A stretch of 41,815 nucleotides of DNA. Source: Butyricicoccus faecihominis. GTDB lineage: Bacteria; Bacillota; Clostridia; Oscillospirales; Butyricicoccaceae. The position numbers and the translations under genes were made by a program. The notes below the pieces were generated by a model. It did not search any database. It had not been told where the DNA came from and saw only the letters and a list, made by a program, of their open reading frames with translations. The stretch lies in the NCBI RefSeq assembly GCF_024462775.1, contig NZ_JANGCE010000031.1:1-41815 (forward strand). Direction: 5' to 3'. How positions within the stretch are numbered: the stretch's first letter is position 1; each line of letters opens with the position of its first letter. Positions 23,102-31,360 of this stretch are shown here, piece by piece.

Positions 23102-24799
23102 ATGAACGCATATGAATCCGCACGGGCCGAGGCAAGGCGCGTGGTCGAAGCCGCCTGCCGCAAGGCCGCCGAAGCCGGAACGCTTCCGGCGGGCGACCTG
23201 CCGCCCGTTACGGTCGAAACGCCGAAGGACGCCTCGAACGGCGACTGGGCCTGCACCTTTGCCATGCAGTGCGCAAAGCCGCTGCACATGGCCCCCCGCA
23301 AGATCGCGGAGGCGATACGCGACAATTTAGAGCTCGCGGACAGCTGCTTTGAAAAGGTCGAGATCGCGGGGCCGGGCTTTTTAAACTTTACCTTGGCGCA
23401 GAGCTGGTATGGCGACGCCGTGCGCGCGGTGAGCGAGCAGGGCGGGGATTATGGCCGCACGGCGGCCGCGCGGCCGGAAAAGGTGATGGTCGAATTTGTT
23501 TCGGCCAATCCCACCGGGCCGATGCACATGGGCAACGCCCGCGGCGGCGTGCTGGGCGACTGTCTGGCCGAGGTGCTCGACTGGGCGGGCAACGACGTGA
23601 CGCGTGAATTCTATATTAACGACGCGGGCAATCAGGTGGACAAGTTCGCCCACTCGGTGGAAGGCCGCTATATACAAGAGGTGCGCGGGGAAGACGCGGT
23701 CGCGTTCGATCCTTCTTGGTATCAGGGCGACGATATCAAGGCGCTGGCCCACGATCTGGTTGAAAAATACGGCGACAGCCTGCTGGACAAGTCCCCCGAG
23801 GAGCGCTTTCAGATCATCGAGGGCTATGGCCTGCCGACCAACATCGCCCGCATGGAGCGAGACCTGAAGCGTTATAAGATCGATTACGACGTTTGGTTCC
23901 GCGAAAGCGAGCTGCATGGCTCCGGCTATGTCAAGAAGACCATTGACCTTTTGACCGAAAAGGGCGCGACTTACCGGACCGAGGACGGCGCGCTTTGGCT
24001 GCGTTCCACCGATTTTGGCTGCGATAAGGACGATGTGCTGTGCCGCGCGAACGGTTTCTACACCTACTTCGCGGCGGATATCGCCTACCACCGCAATAAG
24101 TTTGAAAAACGCGGCTTTGACCGCGTCATCAACATCTGGGGCGCGGATCACCACGGCCACGTCAAACGGCTGCAATGCGCGCTCGACGCGATCGGACTGG
24201 ACGGGTCGAACCGCTTGGAGATTGTCCTGATGCAGCTGGTTCGCATGATGCAGGGCGGCGAGGTCGTCCGCATGTCCAAACGCACCGGCAAGAGCCTGAC
24301 GCTGACCGACCTGCTGGACGAGATCCCGGTGGACGCGGCGCGCTTTTTCTTCAATTCGCGCGCGGCCGAAACCCAGATGGAGTTCGACCTCGATCTGGCG
24401 GTGCGTCAGGATTCGGATAATCCGCTTTATTACGTGCAGTACGCGCACGCGCGCATCTGCTCGGTGCTGAAAAACGCCGCCGAAAGCGGCTTTGCGCTGC
24501 CCGACCCGCAGGCGGCCGACCTGTCCGTGCTGACAGGCGCGGACGAACGCGCGCTGATCAAGGTCATCGCGCTGCTGCCGGAGGAGATCGCGCAGGCAGC
24601 GGCTGTGCGCGATCCTTCCAGACTGAACAAATACGCGGTATCGCTCGCGCAGCAGTTCCATCATTTCTACAACGCCTGCCGCATCAAGGACGACGACAAG
24701 CGCGTGCGCGACGCGCGCCTGACGCTTTGCATGGCGGCCCGGCAGACCATCAAAAACGTTTTGCAGATCATTGGCGTAGAGGCCCCCGAGACAATGTAA
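23102..24799 (+). CDS. argS: Arginine--tRNA ligase
   Basis: A 565-residue class I aminoacyl-tRNA synthetase that charges tRNA-Arg. It has the N-terminal Add-1 domain, the HIGH-type motif NPTGPMHMGNARGG near 129, DITREFY-like NDVTREFYINDAGNQV near 162, and a KMSKS-type loop, RMSKRTGKSLTL near 389. The DALR anticodon-binding domain ends the protein. Eukaryote-like extensions are absent. The ATG at 23102 has TTGGAGAG ahead; an in-frame GTG/ATG five codons earlier is too close to that site. It lies 41 bases behind the DUF1934 gene. Confidence 0.97.
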   Translation: MNAYESARAEARRVVEAACRKAAEAGTLPAGDLPPVTVETPKDASNGDWACTFAMQCAKPLHMAPRKIAEAIRDNLELADSCFEKVEIAGPGFLNFTLAQSWYGDAVRAVSEQGGDYGRTAAARPEKVMVEFVSANPTGPMHMGNARGGVLGDCLAEVLDWAGNDVTREFYINDAGNQVDKFAHSVEGRYIQEVRGEDAVAFDPSWYQGDDIKALAHDLVEKYGDSLLDKSPEERFQIIEGYGLPTNIARMERDLKRYKIDYDVWFRESELHGSGYVKKTIDLLTEKGATYRTEDGALWLRSTDFGCDKDDVLCRANGFYTYFAADIAYHRNKFEKRGFDRVINIWGADHHGHVKRLQCALDAIGLDGSNRLEIVLMQLVRMMQGGEVVRMSKRTGKSLTLTDLLDEIPVDAARFFFNSRAAETQMEFDLDLAVRQDSDNPLYYVQYAHARICSVLKNAAESGFALPDPQAADLSVLTGADERALIKVIALLPEEIAQAAAVRDPSRLNKYAVSLAQQFHHFYNACRIKDDDKRVRDARLTLCMAARQTIKNVLQIIGVEAPETM

Positions 24800-24820
24800 G
24801 GGCGGGAAGGAAACAATTTC

Positions 24821-26257
24821 GTGAAAGCACTTGCCAAGAAACTGGCCGCGCTGGCGCTATCCGCCGCGCTGCTGACCGCGCCGGCCGGCGCGGTGACCGC
24901 CGACGGACAGAGCGAAACGTGGTTTGACGGCGTTTGGGCGCTGATCAACAGCTTTGGTCTGAAAGCGGAGGACAACCCGTATATTTTACAAAACTATATC
25001 AACAAATACCTGACCGAGCACCCGGAAGAATTATACGATGTTTTAAACGACATCCTCTCGCTGATGGACACGCACTCCATGTATCTGTCCGCGGAGGAAT
25101 ATTCGCAGGGCTTTTCCTCGGTCGAAGGCTTTGTCGGCATCGGCGTCGGCATGGAGCAGACGGCGAACGGCGTGCGCATCGCCGAGGTCATGCGCTATTC
25201 GGCGGCGGAGGAAGCCGGCTTGCAGATCGGCGATATCATCGTCGAGGTGGACGGCGTGTCTGTTTTGGATACGCCCCTTGCCGACGTGGCGGAAAAGCTG
25301 CGCGGGCAGGAAGGCACGACGGTTTCAATCACCGTGCAGCGGCAGGGGCGCGGCGTGACCGTCACCTGCACCCGCCGCAAGATCAATGAGACCTATGTAT
25401 CGAATAAAACGCTCGCGGAGGGCATCGAATATATTAAGGTGACCGCGATGGGGTCGGAAAACGACTGGAAGGCCTTTGAGGAGATCTGGAACGGCCTGCC
25501 CGGCAAGGGCGCAAAGGCGGTCGTGCTGGATCTGCGGGGCAACGGCGGCGGCGTGATCGACGTCGCGATCCAAATGGCGAACGCCATGGTGCCGAATGCC
25601 GATGTGTATCTCGCCGGCGTACACTGGCGCGAGGACATGGGCGGCTTGACCCGGCATTATTCGACGGGCAGCCAAATCCGCATGGATAAGATCGTCGTGC
25701 TGGTAGACGGCGGCACCGCCTCGGCGGCCGAGCTGCTGGCGGGCAGCCTGAAGGAAACGTCGTCCGCCACGCTGGTCGGCACCAAAACCTACGGCAAGGG
25801 ACAGGGCCAGTTCCATCTGGAACTGGTGAACGGAGATAAGCTCGTGATCACCACGCTCGATCTGGAATTGCCGAAAAGCGGCACCTATGAGGGCAAGGGC
25901 ATCCAGCCCGACGTCACGGTCGAAAACGAGCAGGTCACGGTAAACGCGGCGGCGCTTAAGCCGCTCGATACCAAAACGCCGCTTTATTTCGGCGACAGCT
26001 CGGAAGGCGTGTACGCCATGACCGAACGGCTGCATTTGCTCGGCCTGCTCGGCGGCGCGCAGCAAGCGTTCGACGGCGACGTGCTCGACGCGGTGGCCGC
26101 TTTCCGGCAGACCTATGAGATGGCGCCCGCGCAGTATGCATCCCCCGAGATGCTGGATGCGCTGGATGGGGCGATGCGCTCGCTGGACGGTCAGACCTAT
26201 GTGCTCGATTCACAGCTTCAGCTTGCGCTGGAAATGTGCCGCCTTGCGATCAAGTAA
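24821..26257 (+). CDS. S41-family C-terminal processing protease with PDZ and peptidoglycan-binding-like end
   Basis: A 478-residue exported protease. A signal peptide covers residues 1-26 (ending PAGAVTA), a PDZ domain about 98-180 (GFVGIGVGMEQ, AGLQIGDIIVEVDG) and the S41 core about 195-360. The catalytic Ser301 in DGGTASAAEL and Lys326 in TYGKGQGQ are 25 residues apart, as in active CtpA enzymes. Residues about 385-475 resemble a peptidoglycan-binding helical domain (LYFGDSSEGVYAMTERLHLLGLL, AVAAFRQTYEM). Such proteases trim exported or signalling proteins; some act in sporulation. The start is GTG with GGGAAGGAAA ahead. Confidence 0.92.
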   Translation: MKALAKKLAALALSAALLTAPAGAVTADGQSETWFDGVWALINSFGLKAEDNPYILQNYINKYLTEHPEELYDVLNDILSLMDTHSMYLSAEEYSQGFSSVEGFVGIGVGMEQTANGVRIAEVMRYSAAEEAGLQIGDIIVEVDGVSVLDTPLADVAEKLRGQEGTTVSITVQRQGRGVTVTCTRRKINETYVSNKTLAEGIEYIKVTAMGSENDWKAFEEIWNGLPGKGAKAVVLDLRGNGGGVIDVAIQMANAMVPNADVYLAGVHWREDMGGLTRHYSTGSQIRMDKIVVLVDGGTASAAELLAGSLKETSSATLVGTKTYGKGQGQFHLELVNGDKLVITTLDLELPKSGTYEGKGIQPDVTVENEQVTVNAAALKPLDTKTPLYFGDSSEGVYAMTERLHLLGLLGGAQQAFDGDVLDAVAAFRQTYEMAPAQYASPEMLDALDGAMRSLDGQTYVLDSQLQLALEMCRLAIK

Positions 26258-26309
26258 GCGCGGCGGCAAAATGATGAACGGTCCGCGCCGCGCGCGGAGA
26301 AAGGAAAAC

Positions 26310-27335
26310 ATGGATACCATTCCTTTGTGCCACAGTCTGCAAACCATATTGACCGGGGAGGATGAACTGCCGCTTTACGCGGCGCGGCCCGCCGGTTTTG
26401 CGGCGGCGCTCGCGCCTGACGGGGCGACCTGTACCCGCTGGGCGGAACAGTTGAGCCCGCTGCCTGTGGGGCTGCCGCTGGTTTGCCCGCCCGCGCCCGA
26501 CCCGGACGCGATCGAGCGGCCGGTGACCCTGCGCTATATCGAGGATTGCAAGCGGGCGTTTCGTCCGCTGCTGCATGATGACGCGGCGTTTTACTACGTC
26601 TCCGGCGCGGAGACCTTTGCCACGCTGCGCGCGGCCGTGCTGGCGCTGACCGATCTGACCGGCCGCACCGTGATTGCGGAACTGGAGGCGACGGGCGACG
26701 AGGGCCGCCTTGCGGACGGCACGGAGGTGCGCGCCGCGGTGGGCGTATTGCAGCGCATCGGCGTTACAACGGTCATCCTGCGGGCGGATCGGCCCGAAGC
26801 GCTTTCCGAAGCGCTGACGGAGACCGCGCCTTATGCGCGGCTGTCTCTGGGGGCGTGCGTGCGCGCCCAGTGGCTGCGGGATGGGCTGCGGCTGCCGAGC
26901 GTGGAGCTGCTCCTTCCCGTGCCGGGCGAAAGCGGAGAAGCGCTGCTTGCGCTGATCGGCGAGCCGCCCGCCGTGCCGCGCGACCATGATGATTTTATTA
27001 TCGCGCCGGACGGCACGAACGCGCATTTTATCGATCCGACGATTGATGTCTCGGACGAGATCGAATGCGGACACCGCTTGGGCGAAGCCCTGATTGAAGC
27101 GGAGGACGACGCGGGCGCTTTAAAGCTGGTGCTCGAAAGCGAGGAGGACGTCGTCGCGCTGGAGGAGCACCGCTATATGATATCGCGCCCGGTTTGCCTG
27201 TGCGCGGAATCGGCCGAGCTGCTGGAGCAGGGGCTGCGCGTCTACCCGGGGCTTGCCCTGTACGACGGCACATGGGAGCAGCCGGAAGAAGTTCTTCATT
27301 ATTTGGAACATAAGTACGGGCTCATCCGTCTATAA
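26310..27335 (+). CDS. MetH-like barrel protein lacking zinc ligands (degenerate homocysteine methyltransferase/pterin region)
   Basis: A 341-residue soluble protein. Residues about 85-190 align by eye with the second half of the MetH homocysteine-methyltransferase barrel: FATLRAAVLALTDLTGRTVIAELEATGDEGRLADGTEVRAAVGVLQRIGVTTV parallels TLxAAVLA...DExGRxLTGTD...LGAD. Residues about 285-320 (ISRPVCLCAESAELLEQGLRVYPGLALYDG) parallel the start of the pterin-binding domain. The GINC and GGCC cysteines that hold zinc in true enzymes are absent (the GINC equivalent reads VILRAD), as is the first half with the GATGT loop. So catalysis is unlikely, and a binding or regulatory role is possible. ATG 26310 has AGAAAGGA ahead. 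It sits between the S41 and prmA genes. Confidence 0.5.
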   Translation: MDTIPLCHSLQTILTGEDELPLYAARPAGFAAALAPDGATCTRWAEQLSPLPVGLPLVCPPAPDPDAIERPVTLRYIEDCKRAFRPLLHDDAAFYYVSGAETFATLRAAVLALTDLTGRTVIAELEATGDEGRLADGTEVRAAVGVLQRIGVTTVILRADRPEALSEALTETAPYARLSLGACVRAQWLRDGLRLPSVELLLPVPGESGEALLALIGEPPAVPRDHDDFIIAPDGTNAHFIDPTIDVSDEIECGHRLGEALIEAEDDAGALKLVLESEEDVVALEEHRYMISRPVCLCAESAELLEQGLRVYPGLALYDGTWEQPEEVLHYLEHKYGLIRL

Positions 27336-27378
27336 TTTTTGGCTATTGCGCGCCAAGACGGCGCAGGGAGGGAAACTG

Positions 27379-28350
27379 TTGGACTGGAAAGAGGTAACGA
27401 TCTATACGACGACCGCGGGCATCGAACCGGTAGCGGATATGCTCCTGCAAAACGGGGTGGAAGGCTATGTGCTGGAAGATGCGGCGGATTTTCAGGATTT
27501 TCTCGCGGATACAGAGATATACTGGGACTATGTCGACGAGGATCTCATGCGCGAAAAATCCACGCAGGAGACTTGCCTCAAGATTTATCTGCCGCAGGAT
27601 GAAGCCGGGGCGAAGCAGCTCGCGGCCATCCGCGCGGCGCTGGAAAACCTGAAAGCGCGGGACGAGGGCAGCGCTTGGGGGCGGCTGTGTTTCGATACCG
27701 CCGTCACCCGTCAACAGGATTGGGAATGGGGCTGGAAGCAGTATTTCAAGCCCTTTCCGGTCGGCAAAAGTTTTTTGATCAAGCCCTCGTGGGAAACGGT
27801 GGAGGATGCGGCGGGCCGCCGCATTTTGGAGATCGATCCCGCTTCTTCGTTCGGCACGGGCACGCATGATACCACGCAGCTTTGCATCGCGGCGCTGGAA
27901 GACACCGTGCGCCCGGGCGACGCCGTGCTCGATATGGGCACGGGTTCGGGCATACTGGCAATCGCGGCGGCCATGCTGGGCGGCGAAGTGCGGGCCGTGG
28001 CCGATATCGACGCGAACTGTTTGAAGACCGCGCAGGAAAACGCGGAGAAAAACCATGTTTCCATCGGGCAGGGCTTTTGCGGCGACGCGGCGCGCGACGC
28101 CGCGATGGCGGAAAAGCTCGGCACGGGCTATCAGGTGATCGTGGCCAACATCGTGGCCGATGTCATCATCGGCATGGCGCGGCTCTTTTGGGATAAGCTT
28201 TCGCCCGGCGGCACGCTCATTTGCTCGGGCATTTTAAACGAGCGCGCGGACGAGGTTTGCCAAAAATTGACGGAGACCGGCTTTGCGATCGTCCACGCCG
28301 CGCAAAGCGACGATTGGAGCGCGTTTACCGCCCGGAAAAACGCTGTTTGA
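27379..28350 (+). CDS. prmA: Ribosomal protein L11 methyltransferase
   Basis: A 323-residue methyltransferase. The N-terminal domain (WKEVTIYTTTAGIEPVADMLLQNGVEGYVLED) docks L11. The catalytic domain shows FGTGTHDTTQLCIAALE near 159, DAVLDMGTGSGILAIAA (SAM motif I) near 180-196 and VIVANIVADVIIGM near 253, the family's NI motif. It methylates L11 in the cytoplasm. The most likely start is TTG 27379, with AGGGAGGG at 27365-27372; the frame is open further upstream but overlaps the previous gene. A TTG start may keep expression low. Confidence 0.93.
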   Translation: MDWKEVTIYTTTAGIEPVADMLLQNGVEGYVLEDAADFQDFLADTEIYWDYVDEDLMREKSTQETCLKIYLPQDEAGAKQLAAIRAALENLKARDEGSAWGRLCFDTAVTRQQDWEWGWKQYFKPFPVGKSFLIKPSWETVEDAAGRRILEIDPASSFGTGTHDTTQLCIAALEDTVRPGDAVLDMGTGSGILAIAAAMLGGEVRAVADIDANCLKTAQENAEKNHVSIGQGFCGDAARDAAMAEKLGTGYQVIVANIVADVIIGMARLFWDKLSPGGTLICSGILNERADEVCQKLTETGFAIVHAAQSDDWSAFTARKNAV

Positions 28351-28358
28351 ACGAGTAC

Positions 28359-28387
28359 TTGCAAAATGGCCGAAGATTTGTTAGAAT
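28359..28387 (+). promoter_or_regulatory. Promoter for rsmE
   Basis: TTGCAA at 28359-28364, a 17-base spacer and TAGAAT at 28382-28387, directly after the prmA stop. Confidence 0.65.
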
Positions 28388-28410
28388 AGGAAAGGATTTG
28401 TGCGAAACAC

Positions 28411-29136
28411 ATGCCGAGATTTTTTGTGACGGACAAACCGAAGAACGGCGTGATCACCCTGACTGGGGAGGATGCGCACCATGCCTGCCGCGTGCTGCGG
28501 CTGCGCGAGGGCGAGGCCATCACGTTGTGCGACGGCGCCGGCACCGATTACGAGTGCGAGATCGCGCTGGCGAAGGAGAGCGGGGTTCAGTGCCTTGTTT
28601 TATCCGAACGGCCGTCGTCCGGCGAGCCGGAACAGCATATTACGCTGTATATGGCGCTGCCCAAGGGCGATAAGATGGAGCTGATCGTACAGAAATCGGT
28701 TGAGCTCGGCGTTCGGGAGATCGTTCCGTTTCTGTCGGCGCACTGTGTGTCGCGGCCGGATAAGACCGAAAAAAAGGTGGCCCGGTGGCGCAAAATCGCG
28801 CTGGAAGCGGCGAAGCAATGCGGAAGAGGCTGCATTCCGCAGGTGCATGAGGTGCATTCGGTCGAAAAAACGATCGAAAGGGCCGCTTTAGCCGAGACAA
28901 GGCTGTTCTTTTATGAAAACGAAAAACACACCGGCCTGCGCGACGTTCTGTCGAACGGCGTAGGGCGGAGCGTATCGCTGGTGATCGGCCCGGAGGGCGG
29001 CTTTGCCCCCAGCGAAAAGGATGCCGCGGAACGGGCGGGGCTTGTGAGCGTATCGCTCGGCACGCGCATCCTGCGGTGTGAGACCGCGCCGATCGCGGCG
29101 CTGGCCGCGGTGCTGTATGCCGGCGGCAATATGTAA
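28411..29136 (+). CDS. rsmE: 16S rRNA (uracil-1498-N3)-methyltransferase
   Basis: A 241-residue SPOUT methyltransferase. The N-terminal PUA-like domain (MPRFFV, LTGEDAHHACRVLRLREGEAITLCDGAG) binds RNA. The C-terminal knot has ALPKGDKMELIVQKSVELGVREIVPFLSAHCV near 79, LVIGPEGGFAPSEKDAAERAG near 190-210 and the final SLGTRILRCETAPIAAL. It methylates U1498 of 16S rRNA. The usual prmA-rsmE order is kept, with a separate promoter between them. The ribosome site is weak. Confidence 0.95.
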   Translation: MPRFFVTDKPKNGVITLTGEDAHHACRVLRLREGEAITLCDGAGTDYECEIALAKESGVQCLVLSERPSSGEPEQHITLYMALPKGDKMELIVQKSVELGVREIVPFLSAHCVSRPDKTEKKVARWRKIALEAAKQCGRGCIPQVHEVHSVEKTIERAALAETRLFFYENEKHTGLRDVLSNGVGRSVSLVIGPEGGFAPSEKDAAERAGLVSVSLGTRILRCETAPIAALAAVLYAGGNM

Positions 29137-29158
29137 GAAGAAAAGGGAGTTGAGAGCG

Positions 29159-29941
29159 TTGGCCAAAAGCAATACGAGCAAAAAGCCAATCAGCCAGGAA
29201 GAATATACAACAAACAAGGTGCTCACTGTGTTTACCGTGTGCCTGATGGGCGTGCTGCTGCTCATGATCTTGCAGCGGCTGCTGGATTACGCGAACACAT
29301 GGGCCGTGGGCATGGCGGTGCAGAAGGGACTGCTGGTGCTCGGCGCGATCGGCGTCCTTTGGGGCCTCTACCTGCTTGTGTGGGAGCGCACGGGCAAGCG
29401 CAGCGCGGCGCGCCGCATCATATGCGGGCGCAACGTGCTGATCGTCAGCGTGGTGATGGTGCTCGCGATGAGCGTGATCGGGTATTACGGCGTGCAGCCG
29501 ATCAAGGCGCTGTACGTCATTTTGCCGGTATTGGCTGTCTACTATCTGGTGTTTCATTCCTATGCGCCGGAATTTTTCTGCATCGCGCTTTACAGCGGTG
29601 CGGCGGTCGGCCTGATCTGGGTCGTGCGCCGGGCGCAGGTATCTGATTCGCATCCGAACCTTGCGTTTATCGCGGCGGGCGTGATGGCGGCAATCGCCGT
29701 GATCGGCCTGATCATCCTCGCCGCCGTGCACGGCAAAAAGGGCCGCTTTACGCTGGGCGGCCGTAAGGTTGATCTGAGCTTCAGCCGCAATGCCTACGGC
29801 ATGCTGGTGCTGACGCCGGTGCTGATGACCGTGCTGGCCGTTCTGGCCGCCGTGGTGCCGAGCATTAGCTTGATCTGCATGGGCGTTGCCGCGGGTTATC
29901 TGTTTATCACCGCGGTCTACTACACGGTAAAGCTGATGTGA
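29159..29941 (+). CDS. Polytopic membrane protein, unknown function
   Basis: A 260-residue protein with a short polar N-terminus and about seven hydrophobic helices (near 22-42, 56-78, 92-110, 114-130, 138-152, 164-185 and 212-250). I recognise no family motif. The TTG at 29159 has AAAGGGAG nine bases ahead; an ATG start upstream would lie within rsmE. It follows rsmE by 22 bases and is probably cotranscribed. The weak GC-rich hairpin after its stop (29958-29983) may end the message. Confidence 0.65.
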   Translation: MAKSNTSKKPISQEEYTTNKVLTVFTVCLMGVLLLMILQRLLDYANTWAVGMAVQKGLLVLGAIGVLWGLYLLVWERTGKRSAARRIICGRNVLIVSVVMVLAMSVIGYYGVQPIKALYVILPVLAVYYLVFHSYAPEFFCIALYSGAAVGLIWVVRRAQVSDSHPNLAFIAAGVMAAIAVIGLIILAAVHGKKGRFTLGGRKVDLSFSRNAYGMLVLTPVLMTVLAVLAAVVPSISLICMGVAAGYLFITAVYYTVKLM

Positions 29942-30023
29942 TCGTAAGAATCGATCGGAGCGGGCGGCGGAGGTCGTCCGCTTTGTTTACGGCAAATCAC
30001 GATACAAGCGGGGAGGGTGCGGC

Positions 30024-30797
30024 ATGAAGCGGTTTGGCAAGGCGCTGATTGTTCTGGGCGCGGTCGCCTGTGTGGCGCTGTACTTACTATACCCGCGCTT
30101 TGCGGCGGCGCGGGTGCAAAACCCCTATGAGGCTGCCGCGATGCTGGAAACGGCGCTGCGCGCCGGTGATACCGGTGAAACCGTGTTCCGCACCGAAGAG
30201 ATCAATCTGGACGACGTGTATACCGCGCTGGAAGCGATCTATCCGTATTCGTTTGCCCTGCGCGCGACCACGCGGCCGGGCGGCACAACCGCGCTCGTGG
30301 TCGAGGTCTCGCGACCGGTGCGGCAGGATGAGGCCCGGCAATATGCCAAAACGCTGGCCCAAAGCGTCGTCACCGAGGATATGGACGAAACCGCCAAGCT
30401 GCGCGCGCTGCACGATGCGCTGATTCGCCAGTGCCGCTACGATACCGATACGGCGGAGAGCGAGCGCCGTGTCGGCTCTTCCGCGCCGTTTGCGGCCGAT
30501 GGCGCGCTTTTGGATCATAAGGCCGTGTGCGCGGGCTACGGGCGCGCATACGCCATGCTGTGTGAAGCGGTAGGCATTCGCGCGGTCTATGTCACCTCGG
30601 AGGAGATGGATCACGGCTGGAATGCTGTGCGGCTGAACGGAACCACCTATTATATCGACTGTACCTTCGACGACCCCGTGCCCGACCGGGGGGAATATGT
30701 CTTTTCGGAGTATTTTATGCGCACCGGTGACGAGCTTGCCAAAACGCATGTTTGGGATCGCTCGTTTTATGAACGATTACTCGACAACCTCGGATAA
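30024..30797 (+). CDS. Transglutaminase-like cysteine protease-fold protein, membrane-anchored
   Basis: A 257-residue protein with an N-terminal signal anchor (residues 5-27). The transglutaminase-like core shows Cys169 in HKAVCAGYGRAYAML, His197 in MDHGWNAVRL and Asp212 in YYIDCTFDDPVPDRG, so the catalytic triad is intact. Such domains act outside the membrane as peptidases, crosslinkers or deaminases; the substrate is unknown. GGGGAGGG precedes the ATG. No clear terminator lies between it and the tRNA promoter that follows. Confidence 0.88.
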   Translation: MKRFGKALIVLGAVACVALYLLYPRFAAARVQNPYEAAAMLETALRAGDTGETVFRTEEINLDDVYTALEAIYPYSFALRATTRPGGTTALVVEVSRPVRQDEARQYAKTLAQSVVTEDMDETAKLRALHDALIRQCRYDTDTAESERRVGSSAPFAADGALLDHKAVCAGYGRAYAMLCEAVGIRAVYVTSEEMDHGWNAVRLNGTTYYIDCTFDDPVPDRGEYVFSEYFMRTGDELAKTHVWDRSFYERLLDNLG

Positions 30798-30815
30798 AAT
30801 ATTTTAAAATTTTTC

Positions 30816-30844
30816 TTGACAATCCCGCATGTGTGGCTTATAAT
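30816..30844 (+). promoter_or_regulatory. Consensus promoter of the tRNA operon
   Basis: Perfect TTGACA at 30816-30821, a 17-base spacer and perfect TATAAT at 30839-30844, 40 bases before the first tRNA. Confidence 0.92.
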
Positions 30845-30883
30845 AAGATACGTCGCCGACGAACGGTCGACAGGAGAGAAAAT

Positions 30884-30960
30884 GGCGGTATAGCTTAGTT
30901 GGCTAGAGCGTCCGGTTCATACCCGGAAGGTCATTGGTTCAAGTCCAATTACCGCTACCA
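30884..30960 (+). tRNA. tRNA-Met (CAT)
   Basis: A full cloverleaf of 77 bases with encoded CCA: acceptor GGCGGTA/TACCGCT (first pair is a G-T wobble), D stem GCTT/GAGC, anticodon stem TCCGG/CCGGA with loop TTCATAC, and T arm ATTGG/CCAAT. The anticodon is CAT. An elongator Met is most likely; a tRNA-Ile with modified CAT cannot be fully excluded. Confidence 0.93.
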
Positions 30961-30969
30961 CTTTTCTTT

Positions 30970-31044
30970 GGCCCGTTGGTCAAGCGGTCAAGACACCGCC
31001 CTTTCACGGCGGTAACGCGGGTTCGATTCCCGCACGGGTCACCA
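30970..31044 (+). tRNA. tRNA-Glu (TTC)
   Basis: 75 bases with encoded CCA: acceptor GGCCCGT/ACGGGTC, anticodon stem CCGCC/GGCGG with loop CTTTCAC, and T arm GCGGG/CCCGC. It starts nine bases after tRNA-Met. Confidence 0.95.
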
Positions 31045-31047
31045 TTT

Positions 31048-31123
31048 GGGAGTTTAGCTCAGCTGGGAGAGCATCTGCCTTACAAGCAGAGGGTCAGCGG
31101 TTCGAGCCCGTTAACTCCCACCA
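31048..31123 (+). tRNA. tRNA-Val (TAC)
   Basis: 76 bases with encoded CCA: acceptor GGGAGTT/AACTCCC, anticodon stem CTGCC-side pairing with GGCAG-type CAAGCAG, loop giving TAC, and T arm AGCGG/CCCGT region. It lies three bases after tRNA-Glu. Its last 38 bases plus terminator are copied at 31198 onward. Confidence 0.95.
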
Positions 31124-31125
31124 TC

Positions 31126-31153
31126 AAAAAAGACGCCTTGGGGCGTCTTTTTT
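31126..31153 (+). terminator. Terminator of the tRNA operon
   Basis: AAAAAAGACGCC and GGCGTCTTTTTT pair perfectly over 12 bases around TTGG, two bases after the tRNA-Val CCA. Confidence 0.93.
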
Positions 31154-31197
31154 GTTTTGCAGGTGCAAAACAGACTGGGCTCATCATGAACCAACCG

Positions 31198-31235
31198 GCA
31201 GAGGGTCAGCGGTTCGAGCCCGTTAACTCCCACCA
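31198..31235 (+). pseudogene. Duplicated 3' half of tRNA-Val
   Basis: These 38 bases repeat exactly the tRNA-Val segment 31086-31123, from the 3' anticodon arm through the T arm to CCA. Identity continues through the following 12 bases, giving 50 identical bases at an offset of 112. There is no 5' half, so no tRNA can form. The spacer before it holds a GTTTTGC/GCAAAAC hairpin (31154-31171). Confidence 0.9.
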
Positions 31236-31237
31236 TC

Positions 31238-31266
31238 AAAAAAGACGTTTTGGGGCGTCTTTTTTT
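31238..31266 (+). terminator. Second copy of the tRNA operon terminator
   Basis: Same hairpin as at 31126-31153, but two C to T changes in the left arm (GACGTT) turn two pairs into G-T wobbles; the T-tract is kept. It belongs to the duplicated tRNA-Val block. Confidence 0.8.
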
Positions 31267-31311
31267 GTTTTTTATGGATACGGTGGGCCAGCGGGAGGAA
31301 ACATTTACCGA

Positions 31312-31340
31312 TTGCATAGATAGGCTATATATGGTACAAT
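31312..31340 (+). promoter_or_regulatory. Promoter for the AbrB-type gene
   Basis: TTGCAT at 31312-31317, a 17-base spacer and TACAAT at 31335-31340. The GTG start follows 20 bases later with AGAGGTGAT between. Confidence 0.75.
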
Positions 31341-31360
31341 TTCCTCTAGAGGTGATATGT

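Noticed and set aside
23381-24664. A 427-residue minus-strand frame opposite argS
   Set aside because: A shadow of the argS codon pattern with His/Arg/Gln-rich sequence and no family match.
29958-29983. GC-rich hairpin after the membrane protein gene as a firm terminator
   Set aside because: The stem is eight pairs with a wobble and the T-tract is poor, so it was only mentioned with the gene.
30934-31323. A 129-residue frame over the tRNA genes
   Set aside because: It reads through three tRNAs, two terminators and the tRNA fragment; not a gene.
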